Shown: positions 25,784 to 35,422, counted from the first letter of the stretch. The stretch: 64,000 nucleotides of DNA from a bacterium (GCA_016716565.1 JADJWC010000002.1:744001-808000); one strand, 5' to 3'. A program made the numbers and translations. Notes: a model not told the origin generated them from the letters alone.

Positions 25784-28700
25784 TAAAAAACAAAACTATA
25801 TTTCAACCCGAGCTCATTGATCATTTCGCTGTAGGTTGATGATTGATAAGGCGGTTCTCTTCTATCGAACCGTATGATAAAATTAGGGAAGAATAATGGA
25901 TGTTCAATTTTTACATTTGCTCGGCTGAGATCCTGGAAGACCTGAGACGTGCCTCCGATCTCGTATCTGAAATCAGCTACTTTGCCAATAAGACTGAACT
26001 GAGTTTCTGTACCAACTTGCTGTACATTTACACTTCTTACTACATCTCCAAGTTTTTCATTTAGCACTGACCCAACAATGGAGCCCGCGAGAGATGCTGC
26101 AGTTGATGCGGCAAAGTTAGATTCCTGCATCGATGCATCTTCAGGAAATTTATTCACAATAATGAAAAACATTGCATCTGATCCTGTCTTGGTTGCATCA
26201 AGCTCATATTGATTTGCGTTCCTTCTGCTTCTGTAAACTGATATATTGTTTTCGTCCTGTAGAAAATTTGCAGTTATACTTTTAGCAGGTCCTTCCAGTT
26301 TAATAATTATACGCACATCCCATTCATTTGTACCGGTGCGAACAGTATCAGGACTGTAAAAACTTTCATAAGTCGCTGTAACATCGACATAAGGATTATC
26401 AATCTCATCAAGAAATCTAATATTGCCGTTCGCCTGGAAGGTTTTAATAAAATCCAGTTTGGATCCATCAAGCAGTGTTAATTCACCTTTTGCTATCGGA
26501 AGCTCGTTGATTTCAGAATATTCCACTTTCCCTCCGAGATAAGCAGTAAGATTCTGCTTGAATTCTCTTGAAAGAACAAAAATTACTTTTGCTTCTTTTT
26601 CAACCTCAATTTTGAAATCAAAATCAAACGGTATTTCAGATTCTGATTCAAGCTCTTCCTTCTTCTGCTCAGCAATGAGAATAAGACTATCTATTTCTTT
26701 CTCAAGTATATCCTCATCAACCGGTGCAGAAAATACATAAGTGAATTTATCGTTCTCATTCGAAAATGCAGATTGAGTCGGTGAATATGTTACGTTAGCA
26801 CCATTCTTCAAAATCAGATCAACGTTCAGATAGTTTCGTTCTTTTGTTGATGTAAAGATTAAATCACTGTTTGTCCTTACAGCAATATCACCATAAAGTG
26901 AAGGATTGACAGCCTTCGAACGCTGATCAAATAATTTTAGTTCGCCGGAAGCGCGCATATTTATATTTTCAATCGAAAAATTATGATGAGCAATTTCTCC
27001 TGATGCTGTTATCGTGCCTCCGTCCCTCATATTGCTCTCATTACTTAAATTAAGGCTGGTCAGAATTACCTTATTCTCGATAAAATTAATTTTAGCATCG
27101 AGAAGATATGTCAGATTCACAACTTCGAGGATGAAAGATGAATTAGTAATTGTCAGTTCACCATCATTTAAAATATTTCCATACGGACCGTAAACACTTA
27201 CATTTCCGTTGAGCAATCCTCGCATATTTTTTATACCCGGAAAAAAGCCGCCCGCAAACCGCAGATCAAAATTGTCAGCGAATAGCTTTATATCAACAAC
27301 ATCACTACCGGTATTTCTCTTTTCTGCATAAAATGAAAGATCGATTGGAAGACTGCCCTCGATGCCAAGGCTTTTATTCTGCTGTTCATTTTTTAGTGCG
27401 AGAAAATCCACATCGAATTCAAGTAGCTTAGATTCATACGATGCAGTGCTTTGTATTGAACCTAGACTGTAATTTTGAATTTTAAGCGAGTCAATAGAAT
27501 ATTCCAGTTTCATTAAAGGATTCTGTGCTGTACCCGTCATAACGAAATCAAGATTAAGTTCTCCACCAAAAGACTGATCGGGACTAATACCGAGAAGATT
27601 TGTACTTAAGTCTTTAATCTTAAATGTTTGGAGTTTGAACCTTAGATCTTCTGTGCCGCTTAGCGATAAAATGCCGTTCAGATCAAGAGTACCGCCATTG
27701 TGCACAAGTTTAAATGATTCGAAATTGAAACTGTCATTCGAGTAGCTGAATTTTAAATCGCTGTCATTAGCAAGGTCAAAATCAATATAACTAACACGAA
27801 ATTGGTTAAAGTTTACATCAACAAAACCCTCATTAATAAAGAGTCCTCCGGCTAAATTTAGTTTTGTGTCTGAATCGTAAGTAACATCAAGACCAATTTG
27901 TGCATCATTGCCATCAAAATTAAGATCGAATTTTAAATCACTTATTTCGCCTCCGATAAAAATCCTTTTTGCATCCACATTAATGTCTGCGGAAAATCCA
28001 TCAAAAGTATCTGCATATAATTGACTATTAATTTCAGCCGCGAAATCAAAATCCGATAAATAATAAAGTTCAACTCCATCCCAGTATTTCATCTGATCAA
28101 TTTTTGTATCAAGAGTTAAAATGGTTGTGTCGCCAATCGCTGCAAGTTTCCCCGTGATTTCACCGTCAACTTCAATTTCAGCATTGCCAAGAAAAAGTGA
28201 AAGCAGCTCAAATGATTTTAGTTCGAGGAGGTACTGGGCGTCCAACCTTTTTACTGGTTCATAAGTTTCAAGATTTTTTGATTGAACATTGACTACAGGT
28301 TGTGTATTGATTTTCCTAAAATCCGGCGGTTGAATTTTTTCAATTTTATTTTGTATTGAATTCGAGACAAGCTGTATTTCATTCGAAATTACTTCTATCG
28401 CTTCAGCCAATGTGAACTCGCCTGAAATAGTCAGATCAGCTAAATCTGATATAATGTTTATTACTCTGTTCTTTTCTCCGCTTCTGATATCTGCAATTAA
28501 AGTTGTGCTGTCTATGTTAATGTCATCAAGCCTTGAACTGTCAATTTCGAGAATAGCAAACAAGTTCAGACGATCCTGGTCAAAATTTTCACCGTCTCCG
28601 GTAAGTTTAATATTCAGTTCCGTATTTATTCCGCTCTCCTTAACAAAGTCATCGAGGTTGAATCCGGCAAGCAGCATATTAAAATTGTATTTCGTGGAAG

Positions 28701-30279
28701 TCGTGTCTGCGAAATTAAACTGAGCATCGAGGCTGCCTTGAGTTTCAGCTGAATTGAAGGAAATCGCAGTATTAATTATCCCGTCAGAACCATCAGCATT
28801 AATCTTAAAATCTCTGAAATATATTTCTTCAATTGTTGACTCATCTGCTTCAATTTGTATTGATGTTTCAAGATTTTCAGGCGAAAAACCTTTCCCTTTT
28901 AAGCTGCCTGTTAAATTAAGATTTGAATTCAATCCGGCAACAGGTTTTAGATTAAGATCAGTGGTTTTGATTTGATAATCATATTCAATTTCGTCACCTG
29001 ACAAATTCATTTTTACCAGCCCGCTAATTCCTCCTTTTTCCGTTTGAAGAAGCATATTAGCAGAGAAATCAAGAGGCTTTCCTTCAAAAGAGAGTGAATC
29101 AAACTGAAGAACTCCATAATCTTTATAAGTTGGAATTCCGATGGAAGGCAGCAAGTTTGTGACATCATCCTGGTTGATATACGAATCACGGAATTTCACG
29201 CTTATCATCATCTGGTCACCGCCTAGCACATTTTGAATAAAGCCCGATGCATTAAGATTCGTTTCATTAAATTTCACTTCGAGATTTTCAAGTTCAAGCT
29301 CGGATAAATTTCCTTGCGCTGTTACGTGAGTTTCAATACTGCCTTTCAGAATATCCGTTCCATCAATAAAGTTTGTGAGATCATCGAAATCAAAATTCAT
29401 TGCACTCATTTCAACCCTGACAGGCGACTTATTTAAATCAACTTCTTCACTGTTAAAAAGATAAAAGTCGGAGATTGCTGCATTCAGTGAAATGTAAGAT
29501 CGTTCGGTAATAATTTTAAGATCAGTTACTCCCGCCATATCGCTGAGAAGAACAAAATTTCCGGACAAATTAAGAAGCTTAAAGCCAGTCAGATTTGGAG
29601 AAGCACTGAATTCAGAAATAATTATTTGGTATTCGTTTCCTGCGATATCTGCAGAAGCAGAGAGTGAGAGATTTAAATTCTCAAGCCTCAAATCATCCAT
29701 ATAAGGTTGTGGATAATATACGTTACTATTTTTGTTTGCTATTGTCTGATGTTTGAAGTTCACGTTTTTAAGAGTCAGGTCTGCAACATCAATCTTCCAG
29801 CTGAATGGCTGCGAAGTGGTTACAGTGTCTTTTACTTCCTCAACCTCTTCTTCTCCCGGTGAAGTAATTCTGGAAATATTCAGTTCGCCATTTTCATCTT
29901 TAAGAAGCGAGATATTTGCGTTTTCAATTTCAAGCTTGCGTAAATAAATTGTTTTAAGAAAAACCCGCAGCGGACTTACTTTCAGTTCAATTTTTTGTGA
30001 AGAAAAAATTGTATCCTGATCTAGTGTATATACAGTATTTGATAATATTAAAGATGTGAAAATTGTTCCGTCCAAATTACCAATCGAAAGTTTTCCGTTT
30101 GTTGATGAGTTGGCTTGCTCGATTATAAAATCTTTAAGCCAATTGCGGAATGATGATGTTTGTGTGTATCCGAAAGCAATCAGCAGAATCACAAAAAGTC
30201 CGACTCCGGCACCAAGGAAGTAATTAATTATTCTCCTGAAGAGTGGTCTTTTTATATCCGACTTTTTACGGAAAAACAT
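25783..30279 (-). CDS. tamB: Translocation and assembly module TamB-like protein (AsmA/DUF490)
   Basis: This 1498-residue inner-membrane protein reaches into the periplasm and helps place proteins or lipids in the outer membrane. One N-terminal membrane helix (about residues 19-39, IINYFLGAGVGLFVILLIAF) is followed by an AsmA-like region (LKDFIIEQANSSTNGKLSIGNLDGTIFTSLILSN) and a long beta-rich body. The C-terminal DUF490 region is clear (LLDGSKLDFIKTFQANGNIRFLDEIDNPYVDVTATY ... LSLIGKVADFRYEIGG...). The final residue is F. It sits 11 bases after hldE2 and overlaps rnr. No TamA is nearby; BamA at 45.7 kb or another Omp85 may be the partner. Confidence 0.85.
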   Translation of the reverse strand: MFFRKKSDIKRPLFRRIINYFLGAGVGLFVILLIAFGYTQTSSFRNWLKDFIIEQANSSTNGKLSIGNLDGTIFTSLILSNTVYTLDQDTIFSSQKIELKVSPLRVFLKTIYLRKLEIENANISLLKDENGELNISRITSPGEEEVEEVKDTVTTSQPFSWKIDVADLTLKNVNFKHQTIANKNSNVYYPQPYMDDLRLENLNLSLSASADIAGNEYQIIISEFSASPNLTGFKLLNLSGNFVLLSDMAGVTDLKIITERSYISLNAAISDFYLFNSEEVDLNKSPVRVEMSAMNFDFDDLTNFIDGTDILKGSIETHVTAQGNLSELELENLEVKFNETNLNASGFIQNVLGGDQMMISVKFRDSYINQDDVTNLLPSIGIPTYKDYGVLQFDSLSFEGKPLDFSANMLLQTEKGGISGLVKMNLSGDEIEYDYQIKTTDLNLKPVAGLNSNLNLTGSLKGKGFSPENLETSIQIEADESTIEEIYFRDFKINADGSDGIINTAISFNSAETQGSLDAQFNFADTTSTKYNFNMLLAGFNLDDFVKESGINTELNIKLTGDGENFDQDRLNLFAILEIDSSRLDDINIDSTTLIADIRSGEKNRVINIISDLADLTISGEFTLAEAIEVISNEIQLVSNSIQNKIEKIQPPDFRKINTQPVVNVQSKNLETYEPVKRLDAQYLLELKSFELLSLFLGNAEIEVDGEITGKLAAIGDTTILTLDTKIDQMKYWDGVELYYLSDFDFAAEINSQLYADTFDGFSADINVDAKRIFIGGEISDLKFDLNFDGNDAQIGLDVTYDSDTKLNLAGGLFINEGFVDVNFNQFRVSYIDFDLANDSDLKFSYSNDSFNFESFKLVHNGGTLDLNGILSLSGTEDLRFKLQTFKIKDLSTNLLGISPDQSFGGELNLDFVMTGTAQNPLMKLEYSIDSLKIQNYSLGSIQSTASYESKLLEFDVDFLALKNEQQNKSLGIEGSLPIDLSFYAEKRNTGSDVVDIKLFADNFDLRFAGGFFPGIKNMRGLLNGNVSVYGPYGNILNDGELTITNSSFILEVVNLTYLLDAKINFIENKVILTSLNLSNESNMRDGGTITASGEIAHHNFSIENINMRASGELKLFDQRSKAVNPSLYGDIAVRTNSDLIFTSTKERNYLNVDLILKNGANVTYSPTQSAFSNENDKFTYVFSAPVDEDILEKEIDSLILIAEQKKEELESESEIPFDFDFKIEVEKEAKVIFVLSREFKQNLTAYLGGKVEYSEINELPIAKGELTLLDGSKLDFIKTFQANGNIRFLDEIDNPYVDVTATYESFYSPDTVRTGTNEWDVRIIIKLEGPAKSITANFLQDENNISVYRSRRNANQYELDATKTGSDAMFFIIVNKFPEDASMQESNFAASTAASLAGSIVGSVLNEKLGDVVRSVNVQQVGTETQFSLIGKVADFRYEIGGTSQVFQDLSRANVKIEHPLFFPNFIIRFDRREPPYQSSTYSEMINELGLKYSFVF

Positions 30280-30290
30280 TTCGCTTCCGG

Positions 30291-30769
30291 TTAATTTGAA
30301 TAACGCTCAACTATCAGTTCAATAATTTTTGAAGTTGACTGATCGTTTACAAATTCAATATTCATAACTTTTCCGCCGTGTTTTTCAACGATATCCTTGC
30401 CTACAATTTTCTCAACTGACCAGTCCGCACCTTTTACAAGAATATCAGGAATAATTTCGGAAATTAATTTTTCGGGAGTGTCTTCTTCAAACAGAACGAC
30501 ATAATCTACTGGTTTGAGATTAGCGAGAACAAATGTTCTTTCTTTCTGTTTGAGAATTGGTCTCTTATCTCCCTTGATTCTTCTGACTGAATCATCGGAG
30601 TTTAAACCGACAACTAAAATGTCGCCAAGATTTTTTGCTTTGGAAAGATAATCCACGTGTCCGGCGTGTATCAAATCAAATACTCCGTTTGTGAAGACTA
30701 CTTTTTTCCCTTCAGTTTTAAGCTTTGATCTGATTTCTTTAATTCTGGAAGTGAAATTGCAGAGCTCAT
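30291..30769 (-). CDS. hldE2: D-glycero-beta-D-manno-heptose 1-phosphate adenylyltransferase, start region probably frameshifted
   Basis: This cytidylyltransferase-fold enzyme adds AMP to heptose 1-phosphate to make ADP-heptose for LPS. The HxGH site is HAGH, with LGDILVVGLNSDDSVRRIKGDKRP and PDILVKGADW further on. The cleanly open frame only offers TTG at 30674, which would cut off the conserved KKVVFTNGVFDL segment. That segment lies in frame upstream, preceded by SRIKEIRSKLKTEG, but there is no ATG, GTG or TTG before it. An ATG at 30769 overlapping the kinase stop (ATGA) would fit if one base were missing near 30744-30760. That gives 159 residues, the normal length. Confidence 0.75.
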
Positions 30770-31761
30770 ATATTTTCTTTTAAAACAATTTGAAAGAGAG
30801 CTTCTTTCTCGATCGGAACGATCCCGACTTCACCGCAGACAATTCCCGCAGCATAGTTGGCAAGGAAACAGGCTTCATAAATATTTGCACCAGCTGCAAG
30901 TGCTACGGTTAAAGTTGAAATAACTGTATCTCCGGCACCAGAAACATCAGCTACTTTTCTTGCTTTGGTAGGCATTCGTCTTTCTTTGTCATCATTTTCA
31001 AATACAGCAATACCTCCTTCACCAAGAGTAAGCAATACATATTTTGATTTTAGTTTGTGCAGAAGATCTCTTCCCGCCGATGAAATGTCTTTGTCGTCTT
31101 TAATTCTGATCCCAAGTACTGTTTCAGTTTCTTTTCTGTTTGGCTTGAAGACAGTTACATTTTTGTATTCGAAGAAATTATCAAACTTCGGATCGACTGT
31201 AATGAGAATATTATTTTTATTCGCAAGTGAAATAATTTTAGAGATGAGTGAAGGAGTTAAGATTCCTTTGTTGTAATCCTGGAGAATTATTCCATCAAGT
31301 TTACTAAGATCAGTTTCAACATAGGATAAAATTTTAGCTTCGATTTTATTATTTATATAAGCTTTGCTTTCCTTATCTATTCGAACGACATGCTGATTGT
31401 TAGCAATAACACGAGTTTTGGTTGTAGTTGGTCGGTCGTTGTCGATTACTATTCCTGCAGGATCTATTTTCTTTTCTTTCAGCAATGAAGAAAAAATATT
31501 TCCATAATTATCATTACCAATTACACCCACAGGGACGGGAATTCCACCAAGAGTTAGAATATTCAAAGCAACGTTCGCTGCACCGCCGAAACGGAAAAAT
31601 TCATCTTCAACTTCAAGCACCGGAACCGGTGCTTCAGGAGAAATTCTTTTAACATCTCCCCAGAAATAACCATCGAGCATCATATCGCCAATGACTGCGA
31701 TTCTTTTTCCATCGAAGCTTTTCCTGAGTTCATCTAGTCGTTTATTTGAAATATCAACCAT
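30766..31761 (-). CDS. hldE1: D-glycero-beta-D-manno-heptose-7-phosphate kinase
   Basis: This PfkB-family kinase phosphorylates heptose 7-phosphate at C1 in the ADP-heptose pathway of LPS core synthesis. Motifs: GDMMLDGYFWGDVKRISPEAPVPVL, FRFGGAANVALNILTLGG, and the active-site VSGAGDTVIS with the catalytic Asp. At 331 residues it equals the N-terminal half of fused HldE; here the kinase and adenylyltransferase are separate but adjacent. The second partner overlaps it. It heads the hldE1-hldE2-tamB-rnr-peptidase run. Confidence 0.9.
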   Translation of the reverse strand: MVDISNKRLDELRKSFDGKRIAVIGDMMLDGYFWGDVKRISPEAPVPVLEVEDEFFRFGGAANVALNILTLGGIPVPVGVIGNDNYGNIFSSLLKEKKIDPAGIVIDNDRPTTTKTRVIANNQHVVRIDKESKAYINNKIEAKILSYVETDLSKLDGIILQDYNKGILTPSLISKIISLANKNNILITVDPKFDNFFEYKNVTVFKPNRKETETVLGIRIKDDKDISSAGRDLLHKLKSKYVLLTLGEGGIAVFENDDKERRMPTKARKVADVSGAGDTVISTLTVALAAGANIYEACFLANYAAGIVCGEVGIVPIEKEALFQIVLKENI

Positions 31762-31840
31762 TTTTTACCTGATTATTGCAAAAATTAACAATTAAAATAA
31801 GTATAAATGAAGAGGTTAGAAAGCCCGTAAATGTTGAATT

Positions 31841-31866
31841 GTAGGGGCGACTCGATGAGTCGCCCA
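31841..31866. repeat. TGTAGGGGC-type palindromic repeat
   Basis: GTAGGGGCGACTC-GAT-GAGTCGCCC has perfect 9-bp arms (31845-31853 and 31857-31865) with a 3-base loop. It lies in the gap between hldE1 and the first tandem T9SS gene. The same TGTAGGGGC prefix with a different core opens a repeat inserted in the T9SS gene at 33749-33776. This points to a dispersed family with a fixed flank and a changing palindrome. Confidence 0.6.
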
Positions 31867-31893
31867 AGATTGCTGTCAAGGTTTAATTTGTTT

Positions 31894-33645
31894 TTATTTC
31901 AAGAGAATCATTTTCTTTGTTTGAATGAATAAACCAGAACGGAGAGTGTAGAAGTAAATTCCGGATGCTGGATTCTTGATACTGGATTCTGGTGAAAACT
32001 CAACTTCGTATTCACCGGCAGATAGTTCTTCGTTTACTAGCGTTGCTATTTCATTTCCAAGAACATCGTAAACCTTTAATGTTGTAAAGACGATCCGCGG
32101 GATCCTCTCTACTGATGGGATTGTAAATTTTATTTTTGTACTGGGATTGAATGGATTCGGAAAGTTTTGTTCGAGTTTAAATTCCGTTACTATTGGTATT
32201 TCATCTTCTACAGAAACAATCGGGTAACCAAAATTATTTTCATAAAATTCTTGTACGGCATCGGAGATTGCACGTACTGCAGTAATTCCGCCAAGTGGTG
32301 TTGTGCTTCTATCAACTTCGTAACCGATTAATACTTCTATTTCCTGATCTTTTATCAGAGCAAAAGGTCCTACTGAACCCATTCCACGAACGTCATGGTT
32401 TTGATTACAAATCCATCCTACATCTGTAACGGGATCACCGGAACACCAAAAGTATGGATTAACCAGATTGCACGGAACACTACCTCTTACCTCACCATAT
32501 TGCCAGGTACACGGATTTACTACTTGACCTATTATGGTCAATCCAAAAGTATAGTTTCGAGCTTCAGTTAAATTTGCAGGTTCTCTCAGGTTAGGATCTC
32601 CACCGATATGGTACACTGCCGAATTTATATCCAGATTTTTTGCACCGGGGAAAATTGTAATCCCAATTGGTCCCAGATAGTTTACTGCAGTATCTAATGG
32701 TGTATCAATTCCATTTTCAAAAATGTTATTTCCGTTCACATCTATAAAAGTTTCTCCAGAAATATAAGAAAGAGGTCCCGCTAACATATCCATCATAAAT
32801 GATGGCACCTGGTTCCCATAAACCTGATCAGGTGTGTTATTATAGAAGTAAGTTCCCTGCCGAATTGTATCACAGCCATAAACGTCATCAACAGCATTTC
32901 CAACATCTGCATCAGCCCACATACTGAAGTAAACATCTTTTAAAGTGTCGGAGATTAATCCTGTATTCTTAATTCTGTATCTGACAAATACTGCATTACT
33001 AATTGCACCTGTTGAAGCTTCAGCAAAAATTGTTTGTCTGACTTCTATACCTTGGGGTTCTGCATACCACCTCCTTTGATCTGCAGGAAGTCCATCGTTG
33101 AAAACGCACCAATAAGTTTCATCTAAAATTAAATCGGGTTTGTCTTCATCCGGATCCCACTGGTTATTTCCATTTAGATCAACTGGATTGTAATTTCCGT
33201 CACTATTGCCATCATAAAAATCTGCACCGAGATCGACTGCATCGATCCAATCCTGCCAGCTTTGTCCGAATGGAATATCAGATGAGGCGAGTTTGTAGAT
33301 TGCTGCATTGGGATTATTCGGATCCATTCCAACTGTCCCGGCGAGATAATCTTCTACTAGCGAAGCTGAGGCAACTCCATTTGCCCATAATGAATCATTT
33401 GAGTAACCGCTTAGCCAGAATCCCGATGAAAATAGGAATGTACCTTCTGCAAATTGCCCTGTCGAACCAAGTGGTGGAATATTTACATCTGCAATTACAC
33501 CTTTGTTGCTAAAAGGCAGATAAATATCATTTACCTGTATGTAAGCCGCTGAACCAACGTTCTGGCTGAATGTCCCTGAATAGCTAATCAGGAAAATCAG
33601 GAAGAACCAGAAAAGAATTTCTTTTTTGAAAACTGTTGTCTTCAT
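31894..33645 (-). CDS. T9SS-exported protein, tandem copy A
   Basis: This 583-residue exported protein has a signal peptide (MKTTVFKKEILFWFFLIFLISYSGTFSQ), a body of unknown family (VEDYLAGTVGMDPNNPNAA, DLGADFYDGNSDGNYNPVDLNGNNQWDPDEDKPDL, RQTIFAEASTGAISNAVFVRY), and a T9SS type A sorting domain (NFPNPFNPSTKIKF ... SGIYFYTL ... KKMILLK). I chose the ATG at 33645 because GGAGGAA lies 5 bases before it; the longer frame starts inside that site. It has a near-identical neighbour 28 bases upstream (copy B). Two short foreign-looking stretches in the sorting domain are repeat insertions. The function is unknown; Asp-rich DxNxDG loops suggest calcium sites. Confidence 0.85.
   Translation of the reverse strand: MKTTVFKKEILFWFFLIFLISYSGTFSQNVGSAAYIQVNDIYLPFSNKGVIADVNIPPLGSTGQFAEGTFLFSSGFWLSGYSNDSLWANGVASASLVEDYLAGTVGMDPNNPNAAIYKLASSDIPFGQSWQDWIDAVDLGADFYDGNSDGNYNPVDLNGNNQWDPDEDKPDLILDETYWCVFNDGLPADQRRWYAEPQGIEVRQTIFAEASTGAISNAVFVRYRIKNTGLISDTLKDVYFSMWADADVGNAVDDVYGCDTIRQGTYFYNNTPDQVYGNQVPSFMMDMLAGPLSYISGETFIDVNGNNIFENGIDTPLDTAVNYLGPIGITIFPGAKNLDINSAVYHIGGDPNLREPANLTEARNYTFGLTIIGQVVNPCTWQYGEVRGSVPCNLVNPYFWCSGDPVTDVGWICNQNHDVRGMGSVGPFALIKDQEIEVLIGYEVDRSTTPLGGITAVRAISDAVQEFYENNFGYPIVSVEDEIPIVTEFKLEQNFPNPFNPSTKIKFTIPSVERIPRIVFTTLKVYDVLGNEIATLVNEELSAGEYEVEFSPESSIKNPASGIYFYTLRSGLFIQTKKMILLK
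31961..31992 (-). repeat. Repeat insertion in copy A, between EVEF and SGIYFY
   Basis: CCAGAATCC...AGTATC...AAGAATCCAGCATCC is a tandem-like repeat reading SPESSIKNPASG. Copy B has a different repeat at the same place, and the family's other members have nothing comparable. It falls just before the last strand pair of the sorting domain. Confidence 0.55.
32081..32115 (-). repeat. Repeat insertion in copy A, between the first strands of the sorting domain
   Basis: A near-palindromic core GATCCGCGGGATC (32092-32104) sits in a stretch reading SVERIPRIVFTT, where related sorting domains have only a short turn. Copy B has another repeat at this exact point. Confidence 0.55.
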
Positions 33646-33673
33646 TTCTTCCTCCATTATAACTATTAAAAAT

Positions 33674-35422
33674 TTACTTCATTAAAACCATTTTCTTTGT
33701 TTGAACGAATTCCCCAGCACGGAGAGTATAGAAGTAAATTCCGCTTGATAAGGACAAGTCACGACTTGCCCCTACATCGAATGTCACTTCATATTCACCT
33801 GCAGAAAGTTCCTCATTCACTAAAGTTGCTACTTCATTTCCTAAAACATCGTAGACTTTTAAAGTTACCGGTTGAGATTGCTTCGCTTCGCTCGCAATGA
33901 CAAACCCAATATTTGTGCTTGGGTTAAATGGGTTTGGATAATTCTGCTCAAGTTTAAAATTGGAAATCATAGGTATTTCATTATCCACAGATACAATTGG
34001 ATAACCAAAATTATTTTCATAAAAAACTTGAACAGCATCTGAAACTGCTCTCACTGCTGTTATTCCTCCAAGCGGTGTTGTGCCCCTGTCAATTTCATAT
34101 CCTATTAGTATTTCTACTTCCTGATCTTTGACTAAAGTGAATGGTCCGGCTGTTCCGGCAGCGCGTAAATCTCCTTTTTGAATACAAATCCAACCGATAT
34201 CAGTCACGGGATCACCAGAAAACCAGAATATTGGATTAACTAAGTTGCAACCAACTCCGCCCCTAACCTCACCAAAAGCAAAGGTACATGGATCAAGCAA
34301 TAGACCATTTTCAGTAAGACCGATCATATAATTACGAACTTGTATTTTAGTATCAGGATCACTATAGCCTGGTGTATTTTTAAAAGAAGTAATAGCTGAG
34401 CTGAGCGCAATATTTTTTGCACCTGGGTACACTCGTATACCAATTGGTCCAAGATAATTTATCGCGGTATCAATTGGTGTATCTATTCCATTTTCAAAAA
34501 TGTTATTTCCGTTCACATCTATAAAAGTTTCTCCAGAAATATAAGAAAGAGGTCCCGTTAACATATCCATCATAAATGAAGGAACCTGGTTACCATAAGA
34601 AGCATCAGGTTGATTACCATAAAAATAAGCACCTTGTCTTATTGTATCGCATCCTGAAACATCATCTGTTGGGTCTCCAACATCTGCATCAGCCCACATA
34701 CTGAAGTAAACATCTTTTAAAGTGTCGGAGATTAATCCTGTATTCTTAATTCTGTATCTGACAAATACTGCATTACTAATTGCACCTGTTGAAGCTTCAG
34801 CAAAAATTGTTTGTCTGACTTCTATTCCCTGTGGTTCTGCATGCCACCTCCTTTGATCTGCAGGAAGTCCATCGTTGAAAACGCACCAATAAGTTTCATC
34901 TAAAATTAAATCGGGTTTGTCTTCATCCGGATCCCACTGGTTATTTCCATTTAGATCAACTGGATTGTAATTTCCGTCACTATTGCCATCATAAAAATCT
35001 GCACCGAGATCGACTGCATCGATCCAATCCTGCCAGCTTTGTCCGAAAGGAATATCAGAAGAAGTCAATTTGTAGATTGAAGCTTTTGGATCGTTTGGAT
35101 CCATACCAACAGTACCAGCAAGATAATCTTCAACTAAATTAGCAGACGCAACTCCATTTGCCCACAGAGAATCATTTAAATATCCACTTAGCCAGAAACC
35201 CGATGAAAATAGAAAAATACCTCCGGCAAATTGACCACCTTGCCCATTTGGAGCAATGTTTACATCTGCAATTACACCTTTGTTGCTAAAAGGCAGATAA
35301 ATATCATTTACCTGTATGTAAGCCGCTGAACCAACGTTCTGGCTGAATGTCCCTGAATAGCTAATCAGGAAAGTCAGGAAGAACCAGAAAAGAATTTCTT
35401 TTTTGAAAACCGTTGTCTTCAT
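33674..35422 (-). CDS. T9SS-exported protein, tandem copy B
   Basis: This 582-residue exported protein is a tandem duplicate of copy A, with the same signal peptide, body and sorting domain. Long blocks are almost identical in DNA (for example 34704-35051 against 32927-33274, and the first 150 bases), while the blocks between differ clearly. That pattern suggests gene conversion. The sorting domain (NYPNPFNPSTNIGF...) carries VIASEAKQSQP and DVGASRDLSLSSG, both readings of dispersed repeats. The start is ATG at 35422 behind GGAGGAA; the longer frame at 35434 starts inside that site. Both copies follow a longer relative at 35.5-38.4 kb. Confidence 0.85.
   Translation of the reverse strand: MKTTVFKKEILFWFFLTFLISYSGTFSQNVGSAAYIQVNDIYLPFSNKGVIADVNIAPNGQGGQFAGGIFLFSSGFWLSGYLNDSLWANGVASANLVEDYLAGTVGMDPNDPKASIYKLTSSDIPFGQSWQDWIDAVDLGADFYDGNSDGNYNPVDLNGNNQWDPDEDKPDLILDETYWCVFNDGLPADQRRWHAEPQGIEVRQTIFAEASTGAISNAVFVRYRIKNTGLISDTLKDVYFSMWADADVGDPTDDVSGCDTIRQGAYFYGNQPDASYGNQVPSFMMDMLTGPLSYISGETFIDVNGNNIFENGIDTPIDTAINYLGPIGIRVYPGAKNIALSSAITSFKNTPGYSDPDTKIQVRNYMIGLTENGLLLDPCTFAFGEVRGGVGCNLVNPIFWFSGDPVTDIGWICIQKGDLRAAGTAGPFTLVKDQEVEILIGYEIDRGTTPLGGITAVRAVSDAVQVFYENNFGYPIVSVDNEIPMISNFKLEQNYPNPFNPSTNIGFVIASEAKQSQPVTLKVYDVLGNEVATLVNEELSAGEYEVTFDVGASRDLSLSSGIYFYTLRAGEFVQTKKMVLMK
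33749..33776 (-). repeat. TGTAGGGGC-type repeat insertion in copy B
   Basis: On the minus strand it reads TGTAGGGGCAAGTC-G-TGACTTGTCC, a palindrome with the same prefix as the intergenic copy at 31841-31866. It codes GASRDLS in the sorting domain, at the same place as the other insertion in copy A. Confidence 0.6.
33876..33901 (-). repeat. GTCATTGCGAG-type repeat insertion in copy B
   Basis: The minus strand reads GTCATTGCGAGCGAAG then CGAAGCAATC, giving IASEAKQS in the protein. It has the same two ends as the intergenic repeat at 2226-2268. It occupies the same point in the sorting domain as the GATCC-type insertion in copy A. Confidence 0.65.
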
